From Oscillospiraceae bacterium (GTDB taxonomy: Bacteria; Bacillota; Clostridia; Oscillospirales; Ruminococcaceae), in contig SVNB01000010.1 of the NCBI GenBank assembly GCA_015067125.1, positions 1-22,585 on the forward strand: a stretch of DNA of 22,585 bases. Reading direction: 5' to 3'. This document shows positions 1-7,268 of the stretch, piece after piece. The notes below the pieces were generated by a model that saw only the letters and a program-made list of their open reading frames with translations, was not told the origin of the DNA and ran no database searches. Every line of letters begins with the position of its first letter. Position 1 is the first letter of the stretch. The position numbers were made by a program, and so were the translations under genes.

Positions 1-340
1 GAACGGTTCCTAATGAGCTTAAAGTGGTTATCACCGCGTCATCGGTTCCATTGTGTTTGTAATAAATTGTTCCGCAGATTTCACCCAATTTTGTGGCATC
101 CACTCTTACGGCGTGCGGGCCATAGGTAAAAGAATCGTTTACCCAAACATCAGATAAAGGAACAAGGGTTTCTTCGCCGGTTTCCTCGTTGATAAAAACT
201 ATATCTTCATCGGCGTTTTCGGTTAAAATGCTTTCTTCGGAAGTTTCGGCAAGTCCCACCGCTTCTTCAGCGGAAAAAGCCGTAAGGCTCATAGAAAAGC
301 AAAGTACGACGGACAATATGATAAATATAATTTTTTTCAT
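1..340 (-). CDS. Secreted or surface protein, 3' end cut by the window edge
   Basis: Read on the minus strand from an ATG at 340, the frame stays open to position 1 (113 codons), so the C-terminus is missing. The protein opens with a typical signal peptide: MKK, then a hydrophobic core (about residues 4-18), then a small-residue cleavage region ending in TAFSA near residue 24. An acidic mature region rich in Glu and Asp follows. I recognise no domain. The ATG at 340 has a GGAG site 8 nt upstream. An in-frame ATG at 394, preceded by GAGGTGA, would add 18 residues and is an alternative start. The stop of the upstream membrane-protein gene is only 31 bp from that alternative start, and I see no terminator between them. 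The gene is therefore probably the third member of the PadR operon. Confidence 0.75.
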   Translation of the reverse strand, partial: MKKIIFIILSVVLCFSMSLTAFSAEEAVGLAETSEESILTENADEDIVFINEETGEETLVPLSDVWVNDSFTYGPHAVRVDATKLGEICGTIYYKHNGTDDAVITTLSSLGTV

Positions 341-425
341 ACAATTTTCTCCATAATAAAATTTTATGTTTTTATAAAAAATTTTTATGCCCATCGGAAT
401 CACCTCAATTCTGATTACACTGCTG

Positions 426-1274
426 TTATTCCAGTTTCCATTCAAAAAAGAAACAATTTATGTAAAGAAGATTTTTTGGATTTTTGACGTCTTCTTTGTG
501 GGATTCTGTAAAGGTTATTTCAAAATTTATGGAACCGTCCATATTAAACCTGTATTTTGTGATTTTTCCGTTATACATGGTATCGCCAAGTAAAATCCGG
601 GTGGGTTCGGAATCATACGGAACGTATTTATCGGGATTATAGTTGAGCACCAAATCAAAAGTACGGTGAATATCCGGTTCCCAGGCAGCCAATTTAAATA
701 TGGGAAGAAGTATTTTGCCGGAAGTTTTTTCCTGATACAATGCTTTGGTTTTTCCTTTAAGATAAATGGTTCTGCCGTCCTCGGACATAAAGAACTTGTT
801 TATTTTTACGTTTTTATAAAGCTTGTCTTTGGATTCTTCTATAACGGAAAAAACGTTTCCGTTCACCTCGAACTTCCATACGTCCGGAAAAACGTTGCCG
901 GAACCATGAAAATCGTATTTATCGGAATTTTTGGAAACATAATAAAATCCCTGGTTTTTTGTCATATTTTCCGTACTTCCAAGAAAAGATAACCCCAAAA
1001 ACACCAAAACGATTGTTATAATTACAAAAGCTTTTTTCTTTTTATGGTTATATGCTTTTTTGGGAAGGCCGTTAATTATTTCAAACGCGTATTCTTCTAT
1101 GCTTCCGCTGTGAATCTGAGAAACGTCCGTGTTTTCATTTTGGCAGTCAATATAAAAATCATATAAATCTTCGATTGCGCGAACGCGTTCCTCACAGTCA
1201 CAGACTTCTCTGTTTATATATTTTTTTATGATGTTAAATTCTTTTCTGTAAATTCCGCAAAGTTCATTTTTCAT
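426..1274 (-). CDS. Membrane-anchored protein encoded downstream of a PadR regulator
   Basis: The protein has 282 residues from the ATG at 1274, which is preceded by GGGAG with a 9-nt spacer. An upstream in-frame ATG at 1283 would abut that site directly and is unlikely. An N-terminal cytoplasmic part of about 80 residues is rich in charged residues and Cys (CDCEER). A Lys/His-rich stop and one transmembrane helix follow (AFVIITIVLVFLGLSFLG), then a roughly 180-residue extracytoplasmic region rich in aromatic and charged residues. This resembles the membrane partners (DUF1700/DUF1048-like) often encoded behind PadR regulators, but I cannot name the family with certainty. The start overlaps the PadR stop by 11 bp, so the two genes are translationally coupled. 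The substrate or signal is unknown. Confidence 0.8.
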   Translation of the reverse strand: MKNELCGIYRKEFNIIKKYINREVCDCEERVRAIEDLYDFYIDCQNENTDVSQIHSGSIEEYAFEIINGLPKKAYNHKKKKAFVIITIVLVFLGLSFLGSTENMTKNQGFYYVSKNSDKYDFHGSGNVFPDVWKFEVNGNVFSVIEESKDKLYKNVKINKFFMSEDGRTIYLKGKTKALYQEKTSGKILLPIFKLAAWEPDIHRTFDLVLNYNPDKYVPYDSEPTRILLGDTMYNGKITKYRFNMDGSINFEITFTESHKEDVKNPKNLLYINCFFFEWKLE

Positions 1275-1602
1275 TATCAACATCTCCCAACATAATATGA
1301 TTTACAAAAGAGCACAAGGCCGACCATTCTTTTTCAAAACTGATAAGTTCTTCGTTTCCTTTTTCTGTTGTTATATAATATTTTCTGTTTGGGCCGTTTG
1401 GTATGGGACGCTTTTCTGATGCTATCCAGCCTTCGTTTTCCATTCGCATAAGAAGAGGCAGAACGGTTCCTCTGCTCATACCGCCGGGACCGAGTTCTTC
1501 AAATTTTTCGCAGATTTCCTGTGAATATAATTTTTCTTTTGAAAGAATTTTTAATACGCACCCTTCAAGAATGCCTTTGAACATTTGGGTTTTGTTTGCC
1601 AT
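1264..1602 (-). CDS. PadR-family transcriptional regulator
   Basis: This 112-residue protein is the usual size of the small PadR-s2 subfamily. It is a winged-helix repressor. The recognition region lies around YSQEICEKFEELGPGGMSRGTVLPLLMRM (residues 27-55), where the Gly-rich turn leading into TVLPLLMRME is the classic PadR signature. The wing follows (GPNRKYYITTEKG, residues 69-81), then a C-terminal dimerisation helix. The ATG at 1602 has a GGGGA site with a 9-nt spacer. The gene leads an operon with the membrane protein and probably the secreted protein. A consensus promoter upstream overlaps a palindrome, so autorepression is likely, as is usual in this family. The effector is unknown. 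Confidence 0.93.
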   Translation of the reverse strand: MANKTQMFKGILEGCVLKILSKEKLYSQEICEKFEELGPGGMSRGTVLPLLMRMENEGWIASEKRPIPNGPNRKYYITTEKGNEELISFEKEWSALCSFVNHIMLGDVDNEK

Positions 1603-1651
1603 TAAAGATAATCCCCTTTTGCGTTAATTGTAATGCATTTAACCTATGTAT

Positions 1652-1680
1652 ATTGTATTACAATCAATGGGAAATGTCAA
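1652..1680 (-). promoter_or_regulatory. PadR operon promoter with overlapping palindrome
   Basis: On the minus strand there is TTGACA (1680-1675), a 17-bp spacer and TACAAT (1657-1652). The -10 box is one arm of a perfect palindrome, ATTGTA-T-TACAAT, at 1652-1664. A further ATTGTAAT at 1627-1634 is inverted relative to ATTACAAT at 1657-1664. The position suits autorepression by the PadR protein. Binding is inferred, not shown. Confidence 0.8.
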
Positions 1681-1684
1681 TACT

Positions 1685-1722
1685 AAAAAACTCCCGTACA
1701 TAAATTTGTACGGGAGTTTTTT
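1685..1722. terminator. Bidirectional terminator after greA
   Basis: A perfect inverted repeat has 16-nt arms, A6 followed by CTCCCGTACA and its complement, around a 6-nt loop (1701-1706). It lies immediately after the greA stop. It reads as a GC stem followed by a U-tract on both strands, and it also separates greA from the PadR promoter. Confidence 0.92.
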
Positions 1723-1725
1723 GCT

Positions 1726-2229
1726 TTAATAGCTTGCCAGCGGTGCGGTGTCGTCGTCCTCCATCTTTTCTATGGATTTTATAACCACTTCGTAACTGTA
1801 ATCATCGTTTACCGCAACGGTGCAGGTATCGCCGAGTTTTTTGCCAAGCACGGCTTTGCCAAAAGGGGATTCTTTGCTTACAAAACCGGCAGAAACGTCA
1901 TAGCGTACCTCTGTTACAATCTGGTAGGATTCTTCCATATCGTCCTCCGGAATATATACGGTAACTTTATCATAAAGTCCCACAACGCCTTCTTCGGCAT
2001 GGCCGTCTATAATAACGGCAGTTTTAATCATGGCTTCCAGATAGCGTATGCGGCTGTCGTTGCGGCCTTTGGCGCGCTTTGCCTCTTTATATTCAAAGTT
2101 TTCAGAAAGATCGCCGAAGCCGCGGGCGGTTTTAACGTCATCAAGTATCTGCGGGCGCAGAACAAGCTTGCGGTATTCCAGCTCCTCCTGCATTTTCTTT
2201 ATATCGTTTGCTGTAAGTTCGTCGTGCAT
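1726..2229 (-). CDS. greA: Transcription elongation factor GreA
   Basis: The protein has 167 residues. It rescues backtracked RNA polymerase by inserting its coiled coil into the secondary channel and stimulating cleavage of the transcript 3' end. The N-terminal coiled coil runs to about residue 75, with the catalytic tip GDLSENFEY. The two acidic tip residues are D40 and E43, matching the conserved Asp/Glu pair of the family. The C-terminal FKBP-like domain includes SPFGKAVLGKKLGDT. I chose the ATG at 2229 because AAGGCGG lies just upstream. The frame remains open further upstream, but that stretch covers the promoter and lacks family similarity. A monocistronic unit is likely, with its own promoter and terminator. 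The tip sequence is slightly divergent, so a second, more canonical greA may exist elsewhere. Confidence 0.93.
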   Translation of the reverse strand: MHDELTANDIKKMQEELEYRKLVLRPQILDDVKTARGFGDLSENFEYKEAKRAKGRNDSRIRYLEAMIKTAVIIDGHAEEGVVGLYDKVTVYIPEDDMEESYQIVTEVRYDVSAGFVSKESPFGKAVLGKKLGDTCTVAVNDDYSYEVVIKSIEKMEDDDTAPLASY

Positions 2230-2259
2230 AAAAAATCCGCCTTTCGGTTTGATAAATAC

Positions 2260-2289
2260 ATTATATCCTTTATTTGCGGTGGTTTTCAA
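2260..2289 (-). promoter_or_regulatory. Promoter of greA
   Basis: On the minus strand there is TTGAAA (2289-2284), an 18-bp spacer and TATAAT (2265-2260), about 30 bp before the greA start. Confidence 0.65.
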
Positions 2290-2321
2290 GGATAATTGAA
2301 GAAAAATTAAGAATTGGGTAC

Positions 2322-2350
2322 TGTTCATATTGATAAAAATATTGTATAAT
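2322..2350 (+). promoter_or_regulatory. Promoter of the degV-sdaA operon
   Basis: A perfect -10 (TATAAT, 2345-2350) sits 46 bp before the DegV start. The best -35 at 17-bp spacing is a weak TGTTCA (2322-2327). It is divergent from the greA promoter. Confidence 0.55.
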
Positions 2351-2395
2351 ACTAAATTGTGCGAATGTTTTTATACGATTGGAGGTAAAATTTAA

Positions 2396-3253
2396 ATGAT
2401 AAGACCTATAAAAATCATTTCCGACAGCACCGCGGATCTTCCGAAAGAGCTTATTGAAAAATATGATATAGAAGTTCTTCCCCTTTTGGTTACCCTTGGC
2501 GAAAACAGCTATAAAGACGGCATAGAAATCTGCGCGCAGGATATTTTTAAATATTATGAAGATAACAAAATTCTTCCCAAAACTTCGGCAGTTTCTGTTG
2601 CGGAATATACCGATGCTTTTTCCCACTGGGTGGAAAAAGGCTATGACGTTATTCACTTCTGCATAAGCTCTTCCATGTCCGCCTGCTATCAGAATGCCTG
2701 CATTGCGGCAGTGGAACTTGGCCATGTATGGTCCATAGATTCCGCTAACCTTTCTTCCGGCATTGGTTTACAGGTGCTTTTGGCTGCGGAACTTGCCGCA
2801 AAAGGCGAAAGCGCCGAAGTTATTGCAAGAGAAGTAAACGAAGCAAAATCCAGAGTGGACGCAAGCTTTATTCTTAACCAGCTGGAATTTCTTCATAAAG
2901 GCGGAAGATGCAGCGGAGTTGCGGCCCTTGGCGCAAACCTTTTAAAGCTTAAACCCTGCATAGAGGTTGTTGAAGGCAAAATGAAAGTAGGAAAAAAATA
3001 CCGCGGCGCTTATGAAAAATGCGCGCTGGAATATGTTCGCGACCGTCTTGAAGGCAACGATAATATTGATACAAGACGCATTTTCCTCACCTGGACCGGC
3101 CTTGATGAAAAGCTTATTAAAGAGATACACAAAGAAATTAAAAAATACCACAAATTCGAAGAGATAATCGTCAACGAAGCCGGAAGCACCATCACCGGCC
3201 ACTGCGGTCCCGGAACCTTCGGTGTTCTTTATTACAGAAAAGAAAACAAATAA
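2396..3253 (+). CDS. DegV family fatty-acid-binding protein
   Basis: The 285-residue protein has the full DegV length. DegV/FakB proteins bind a fatty acid in a two-domain cleft and, in studied Firmicutes, present it to the FakA kinase for phosphorylation. Family signatures are visible in order: SDSTADLP (residues 9-16), PKTSAVSV (61-68), SSSMSACYQNA (91-101), SIDSANLSSGIG (113-124), and a C-terminal GHCGPGTFGVLYY that closes the pocket. The ATG has GGAGG 10 nt upstream. The serine dehydratase gene starts 28 bp downstream without a terminator, so the two are probably co-transcribed. That pairing gives no clear biochemical link. A second DegV paralogue lies at 5198. The bound lipid cannot be read from the sequence. 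Confidence 0.92.
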   Translation: MIRPIKIISDSTADLPKELIEKYDIEVLPLLVTLGENSYKDGIEICAQDIFKYYEDNKILPKTSAVSVAEYTDAFSHWVEKGYDVIHFCISSSMSACYQNACIAAVELGHVWSIDSANLSSGIGLQVLLAAELAAKGESAEVIAREVNEAKSRVDASFILNQLEFLHKGGRCSGVAALGANLLKLKPCIEVVEGKMKVGKKYRGAYEKCALEYVRDRLEGNDNIDTRRIFLTWTGLDEKLIKEIHKEIKKYHKFEEIIVNEAGSTITGHCGPGTFGVLYYRKENK

Positions 3254-3281
3254 TCCAGTAATTTAAAAAAGAAGGGTTACG

Positions 3282-4487
3282 ATGAAAAGTTTAACCAATC
3301 TTTACAGAATCGGCAGGGGACCTTCCAGTTCGCACACCATCGGACCGGAAAGAGCCGCAAAGTTCTTTAAAGAAAAGCATCCGGAAGCGGACGGCTTTAC
3401 CGTTACGCTTTACGGTTCTTTGGCAAAAACGGGCAAAGGCCACATGACCGATGCCGTTATTCGCCAGACCTTTGCGCCGGTTCCTTCAGAAATTCTGTTC
3501 GATACCGAAGCGGACGAAACCGGATTTTATCACCCCAACGCCATGGATATGCACGCATATAAAGGTGGCGAGGAAATTGAAAAAATCCGCGTATATTCCA
3601 TTGGCGGCGGAGAAATCATTGTTGACGGTACGGAATATGTTGCCCCGCCGGAGGTTTATTACGAAAACAGCTTTGAAGAAATTGCGGCCTATTGCGAAGA
3701 ACACGATATCCGTATCTGGGAATATGTTGAACGCATGGAAGGCCCGCACATCTGGGATTACCTTGAAGAAGTATGGACCCAGATGAAGCGCACCATAAAG
3801 GAAGGCCTTAAGGCAGAGGGCGTCCTCGCCGGAGGACTTGGCGTTCAGCGCAAGGCGGCTTTTCTTTATAACCAGTACCACATGGACGAAAGTTCCGAAA
3901 CAAAAGAAAACCGCATAGTCTGTTCCTATGCCTTTGCGGTGGGCGAACAGAACGCCAGTAACGGAACTGTTGTAACAGCTCCTACCTGCGGTGCTGCAGG
4001 GGTTGTTCCCGCTGTTCTTTATTACTGGCAGAAAAAGCGCGGAGTTCCCGAAAGGGATATTCTGCACGCTCTTGCCACCGGCGGAATAATCGGAAACATT
4101 ATAAAAACAAATGCTTCCATTTCCGGCGCGGAATGCGGCTGCCAGGCAGAAATCGGTACCGCCTGCTGCATGGCTTCTGCCGGACTTGCGGAAATTTGCG
4201 GCATGAGCCTTGACCAGATAGAATACGCCGCGGAAGTTTCTATGGAACATATGCTTGGTCTTACCTGCGATCCCATCGACGGCCTTGTGCAGATTCCGTG
4301 CATAGAGCGCAACGCCGTTGCGGCAATGCGTTCCATAAACGCTATTTCTTTGGCAAACTTTTTGACCCACACAAGAAAAATTTCTTTCGATATGGTTGTA
4401 AAAACCATGTACGAAACCGGAAAAGATATAAAAAGCCACTACCGCGAAACATCGGAAGGCGGCCTTGCAAAACATTACTGCGAATAA
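3282..4487 (+). CDS. sdaA: L-serine ammonia-lyase, single-chain iron-sulfur type
   Basis: The 401-residue protein converts L-serine to pyruvate and ammonia in the cytoplasm using a [4Fe-4S] cluster. The N-terminal beta domain carries RGPSSSHTIGP (12-22) and GSLAKTGKGH (45-54). The C-terminal alpha domain carries APTCGAAGVVPAV (233-245), GGIIGNIIKTNASISGAECG (267-286) and CDPIDGLVQIPC (329-340). Cys287, Cys329 and Cys340 have the same spacing (42 and 11) as the three cluster ligands of the structurally known Legionella enzyme (343, 385, 396, from memory). The fused beta-alpha order contrasts with the split SdaAA/SdaAB enzyme found in many Firmicutes. A purine-rich site (AAGAAGGG) precedes the ATG. 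It is downstream of degV and ends at a strong terminator. Confidence 0.94.
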   Translation: MKSLTNLYRIGRGPSSSHTIGPERAAKFFKEKHPEADGFTVTLYGSLAKTGKGHMTDAVIRQTFAPVPSEILFDTEADETGFYHPNAMDMHAYKGGEEIEKIRVYSIGGGEIIVDGTEYVAPPEVYYENSFEEIAAYCEEHDIRIWEYVERMEGPHIWDYLEEVWTQMKRTIKEGLKAEGVLAGGLGVQRKAAFLYNQYHMDESSETKENRIVCSYAFAVGEQNASNGTVVTAPTCGAAGVVPAVLYYWQKKRGVPERDILHALATGGIIGNIIKTNASISGAECGCQAEIGTACCMASAGLAEICGMSLDQIEYAAEVSMEHMLGLTCDPIDGLVQIPCIERNAVAAMRSINAISLANFLTHTRKISFDMVVKTMYETGKDIKSHYRETSEGGLAKHYCE

Positions 4488-4516
4488 AAAAGGGAGGCAA
4501 AAGCCTCCCTTATTTT
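4486..4516. terminator. Bidirectional terminator between sdaA and the DUF1836 gene
   Basis: The stem AGGGAGGC (4491-4498) pairs with GCCTCCCT (4503-4510) across an AAAA loop. A5 lies before it and TATTTTT after, so it can stop both converging transcripts. It overlaps the immediate 3' ends of both genes. Confidence 0.9.
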
Positions 4517-5046
4517 TATTCTGTTTTTTCTTCGTTTTCCGTATGAAGCGCGGCAAGGTATTTATCAAGATAAACCTTATAAGCCACGGCGATTATAGTA
4601 TTGCGCAGCATGGTTTTGGTATCGTTGTTATCGTGACCGACGGTTTCGAGCTTTTCTTTAACGCCGAAAACGTAATCGAGCACGTTTTCAAATTCGCTGC
4701 AAAAATAATCGTATGCCTTTTGCGGAGTATATGTTTTGTGCTGCATTTCGAACAAAAGGCGGATATCCTCCATAGAAAGCACGTTTTTTGCAACCGCAAT
4801 AAAGAAAATATAGGCGATTTGTTCACGGTTATATTGTTTTTTTACAGGGTTTTCCACAAGGCCTTTTTTTACATAGTTGCTTACCATGGAACCGGTTATG
4901 GAAAAACTTTCAAGCGGTTCAAGATATTCCGAAACGTATTTTACCACCTGTTCAAGATAAAGCCCCACGTTTGGAATATCGTTATAGTGAGGAAGAGAAA
5001 AATCTTTTATGGAACTTCTGATTTCTTCTTTTACCGTATCAGTCAT
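4516..5046 (-). CDS. DUF1836 family putative DNA-binding protein
   Basis: The protein has 176 residues. It matches the DUF1836 pattern: a short N-terminal segment (SLPHYNDIPNVGLYLEQVV), then a MerR-like helix-turn-helix region with ITGSMVSNYVKKGLVENPVKKQYNREQIAYI (about residues 50-80), where a start-stop helix and the charged KKQY wing suggest DNA contact. A helical C-terminal half follows. The molecular role is unestablished; a small regulator is the usual interpretation. I chose the ATG at 5046 because AAAGGGG lies 8 nt upstream; the GTG three codons earlier would overlap that site. The gene is transcribed divergently from the second degV gene, and the two promoters lie back to back. Confidence 0.82.
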   Translation of the reverse strand: MTDTVKEEIRSSIKDFSLPHYNDIPNVGLYLEQVVKYVSEYLEPLESFSITGSMVSNYVKKGLVENPVKKQYNREQIAYIFFIAVAKNVLSMEDIRLLFEMQHKTYTPQKAYDYFCSEFENVLDYVFGVKEKLETVGHDNNDTKTMLRNTIIAVAYKVYLDKYLAALHTENEEKTE

Positions 5047-5075
5047 AAAAAACACCCCTTTCCGGATATAAAAGT

Positions 5076-5104
5076 ATTTTATATCATAAAACCTTTGATG
5101 TCAA
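5076..5104 (-). promoter_or_regulatory. Promoter of the DUF1836 gene
   Basis: On the minus strand there is TTGACA (5104-5099), a 17-bp spacer and TAAAAT (5081-5076), about 30 bp before the start. Confidence 0.75.
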
Positions 5105-5137
5105 GTAAACAATAGTTAACAGGTTTTTAAAAAACTC

Positions 5138-5166
5138 TTGACAGGGTTTTGAATATGGTTTAAAAT
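5138..5166 (+). promoter_or_regulatory. Promoter of the second degV gene
   Basis: TTGACA (5138-5143), a 17-bp spacer and TAAAAT (5161-5166) lie 31 bp before the ATG. Both hexamers and the spacing are identical to those of the divergent DUF1836 promoter. Confidence 0.8.
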
Positions 5167-5197
5167 ATGGTTATCACAATTTTTCAAGGAGTTTTTT

Positions 5198-6025
5198 ATG
5201 AATTATATAATAGTTTCGGATTCTTCTTCCAATCTTTACAGCCTGCCGGGTGCGGAATATAAAACCGTTCCGCTTAAAATTATAACAGCTGCGTCGGAAT
5301 ACATTGATGACGAAAAGCTTGACGTTGAACAGATGGTAAACGAAATAAAAGTTACCAAAGGAAGATCCGGCACTTCCTGCCCGAACGTTAACGAATGGCT
5401 GGAAGCTTTTGGCGCTGCGGATATGGTTTTTGCGGTTACTATAACAAGCCGCCTTTCCGGCAGCTATGCCGCCGCGGAGGAAGCCGCAAAAATCTATATG
5501 GAAAATAATTCCGGCAAAAAAGTTTTTGTTGTGGATAGCCTTTCCACCGGCCCGGAAATGCAGCTTATTATTGAGCACATAAAAGAAGGCTTTGAAAGCG
5601 GAAAAAGTTTTGAAGAAATAAAAAATTCCGTTGAAGAATATATGGATAATACCCATTTGCTGTTTTCGCTTCAGTCCCTTACAAACCTTGCAAGAAACGG
5701 AAGGGTTAACCCGACTGTGGCAAAAATTGCCGGTGTTCTGGGAATAAGAATTCTTGGCGCCGCAAAAGACGGCGTTCTTGATCCTTTGCATAAAATCCGC
5801 GGGGAAGCAAAAACGCTGGAAGCGATGTTTGACGAAATGAAAAAACGCGGTTTTTCCGGAGGAAAAGTAAGAATAGACCATTGCTTCAATCCGGAATCCG
5901 CGGAGATACTTAAAGAAAAAATACTTTCCGAATTTCCAAAAAGCAATCTGACCATCGGCACAAACGGCGGGCTTTGCAGCTTTTATGCAGAGCGCGGCGG
6001 AGTGCTTGTGGGATTTGAAGGATAA
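5198..6025 (+). CDS. DegV family fatty-acid-binding protein (second copy)
   Basis: This 275-residue DegV homologue is clearly diverged from the copy at 2396. Motifs in order are SDSSSNLY (7-14), RSGTSCPN (56-63), TSRLSGSYAAA (83-93), VVDSLSTGPEMQL and LQSLTNLARNGRV. The C-terminal TIGTNGGLCSFYAERGGVLVGF forms the last strand of the lipid pocket. As for other DegV/FakB proteins, it probably binds a fatty acid and delivers it to a kinase; the lipid preference cannot be read from the sequence. AAGGAG lies before the ATG at the right distance. It is monocistronic, with a strong promoter and a hairpin terminator. Confidence 0.92.
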   Translation: MNYIIVSDSSSNLYSLPGAEYKTVPLKIITAASEYIDDEKLDVEQMVNEIKVTKGRSGTSCPNVNEWLEAFGAADMVFAVTITSRLSGSYAAAEEAAKIYMENNSGKKVFVVDSLSTGPEMQLIIEHIKEGFESGKSFEEIKNSVEEYMDNTHLLFSLQSLTNLARNGRVNPTVAKIAGVLGIRILGAAKDGVLDPLHKIRGEAKTLEAMFDEMKKRGFSGGKVRIDHCFNPESAEILKEKILSEFPKSNLTIGTNGGLCSFYAERGGVLVGFEG

Positions 6026-6040
6026 CAGAAATTTTTGCGA

Positions 6041-6090
6041 TAAAAACGGCAAAGCCGCCCTGCTTTTGTGCAGGACGGCTTTTTGTTTTG
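6041..6090. terminator. Terminator between degV and azlD
   Basis: AAAGCCG-C-CCTGC (6051-6063) pairs with GCAGG-A-CGGCTTT (6070-6083) with one internal C/A mismatch, followed by T-rich sequence. An A-tract before the stem gives a U-tract on the minus strand, so it can serve both converging genes. Confidence 0.8.
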
Positions 6091-6093
6091 CAA

Positions 6094-6420
6094 TTAAAAT
6101 ACAAGCTGAACAAGCAGCATATAGCATAAGGTTCCGCCGGCAATGGAAAGAAGGATTTTTCTTTTCCAAAGGTGCAGGCCGATTACAAGCGCAATGGATA
6201 TCGCCTCCGGAATGCCGCGGCTGCCTTCCAGAAGGCTTACGTCTTTAAGGCAGTAAACCACAAGCAGGGCAAATATTGCCGCCGGAAGCGCCTTGCCAAG
6301 ATATTGAATAAACTGCGGCGTTTCTTTTTTGCCGGAAAAAACAATAAACGGAAGAAAACGCGTGATAAGCGTTGCCAGAATGCACATTCCTATGGTGATT
6401 ACTTCCTGCGAAAAGGTCAT
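6094..6420 (-). CDS. azlD: AzlD-family branched-chain amino acid export subunit
   Basis: The small integral membrane protein has 108 residues, normal for AzlD, with four hydrophobic segments at about residues 5-28, 42-60, 70-85 and 90-107. The RFLPFIVF motif in the first helical region and GKALPAAIFALLVVYCLKDV in the second are typical of the family. AzlD partners the larger AzlC to export branched-chain amino acids and analogues such as 4-azaleucine. The ATG overlaps the azlC stop by 4 bp (ATGA), which indicates translational coupling. The substrate is inferred from the family. Confidence 0.9.
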   Translation of the reverse strand: MTFSQEVITIGMCILATLITRFLPFIVFSGKKETPQFIQYLGKALPAAIFALLVVYCLKDVSLLEGSRGIPEAISIALVIGLHLWKRKILLSIAGGTLCYMLLVQLVF

Positions 6421-7130
6421 TCCAGACCACCTGCCTTTTCTATGGGATTTTTAAAGAATGTCAGCAGGCAGAAAATGCAGGCCATGTTGGGTATGATGAA
6501 AGAATCCGCGCCAAAAAGCAAAAGGCAGCAAATGGAGGAAAAAGTTCCGATAAGGGCGGTATGGTGCTTTTTTTCTTTAAGCCACTGTTCAAGAAAAATA
6601 ACAACAAACATGGCTGTCATAACAAATTCTATGCCCTGCGTATTAAAATTTATAAGCGAACCCAAAAGCCCGCCCATGGTGGCACCGAACACCCAATAGC
6701 TTTGGTCAAGAGCGGAAACCGCAAGATAAAATTTGCCGCGGTCTATGCCTTTTGGAACAGAAACGGAACAGTTGACGGAAAAAGTTTCGTCCGTAAGGGC
6801 AAAGATAAGATAGAGTTTTTTAAGGCCCATACCCCTGTATTTTTCCAGCATGGCAAGGCCGTAAAAAAGGTGCCTTGCCTGTATCATCAGCGCCATAAAA
6901 AAGGTCTGAACAGGAGCAAACGCGGAAAGAAGCATGCTTACCGCCACAAATTCCAGACTGCCGCCAAAAATCACAATGGACATTATCATCGGGTAAACAA
7001 AGCTGAAGCCGGAAACGTTCATATATATTCCGTATGGAATTCCAAGAAAAACATATCCGGTCATAACCGGTATGGTATGCGGAAAAGCCGCTTTTACCGC
7101 GGCGCAGAAACTGCTTTTTTTATCTTCCAA
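6417..7130 (-). CDS. azlC: AzlC-family branched-chain amino acid exporter, large subunit
   Basis: The 237-residue polytopic membrane protein begins with a soluble stub (EDKKSSFCAAVKAAFP). The family's first helix GYVFLGIPYGIYMNVSGFSF follows, then SIVIFGGSLEFVAVSMLLSAFAPVQTFFMALMIQARHLFYGLAM, which carries the conserved Gly-rich and RHLFYGL elements, and ALTDETFSVNC. The start is a TTG at 7130, preceded by a strong GGGGGCGGA site. It forms an operon with azlD. The promoter has a palindrome over its -35 box, so a dedicated regulator is likely. The known AzlB of Bacillus is Lrp-like, but no such gene lies in this window. Confidence 0.92.
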   Translation of the reverse strand: MEDKKSSFCAAVKAAFPHTIPVMTGYVFLGIPYGIYMNVSGFSFVYPMIMSIVIFGGSLEFVAVSMLLSAFAPVQTFFMALMIQARHLFYGLAMLEKYRGMGLKKLYLIFALTDETFSVNCSVSVPKGIDRGKFYLAVSALDQSYWVFGATMGGLLGSLINFNTQGIEFVMTAMFVVIFLEQWLKEKKHHTALIGTFSSICCLLLFGADSFIIPNMACIFCLLTFFKNPIEKAGGLE

Positions 7131-7157
7131 AGTTCCGCCCCCTTTTTATATGTGAAT

Positions 7158-7198
7158 ATTATACAGTCGAAAAGCGGGACTTTCAACAGAATGTTGAA
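7158..7198 (-). promoter_or_regulatory. azlCD promoter with palindromic operator
   Basis: On the minus strand there is TTGAAA (7186-7181), a 17-bp spacer and TATAAT (7163-7158). A perfect inverted repeat, TTCAACA-GAA-TGTTGAA (7182-7198), covers the -35 box and the region just upstream. This suits a regulator competing with or recruiting polymerase. The protein that binds is unknown. Confidence 0.75.
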
Positions 7199-7224
7199 TT
7201 ATGGGAGTATTTTATTTTGCGTAT

Positions 7225-7254
7225 AAAAAAGCTCCGGAAGAATTCTTCCGGAGC
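7225..7254 (-). terminator. Terminator of the sdpR-sdpI-like operon
   Basis: A perfect stem GCTCCGGAAG / CTTCCGGAGC with an AATT loop (7231-7254) is followed on the minus strand by T6 (7230-7225). It ends 14 bp after the sdpI-like stop. Confidence 0.92.
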
Positions 7255-7268
7255 GGGTTTTATAGCGG

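Noticed and set aside
2230..2328. N-terminal extension of greA
   Set aside because: The extra 33 codons overlap the greA promoter and ribosome-binding site, and GreA homologues begin at the internal ATG at 2229.
3486..4568. A 360-codon minus-strand open frame opposite sdaA
   Set aside because: sdaA is unmistakable on the other strand. The antisense product is Phe/Cys/His-rich with no family pattern, an effect of codon bias in the real gene.
5174..6169. A 331-codon minus-strand open frame opposite the second degV gene
   Set aside because: It is antisense to a clear DegV gene, runs across its promoter and terminator, and shows no recognisable domain.
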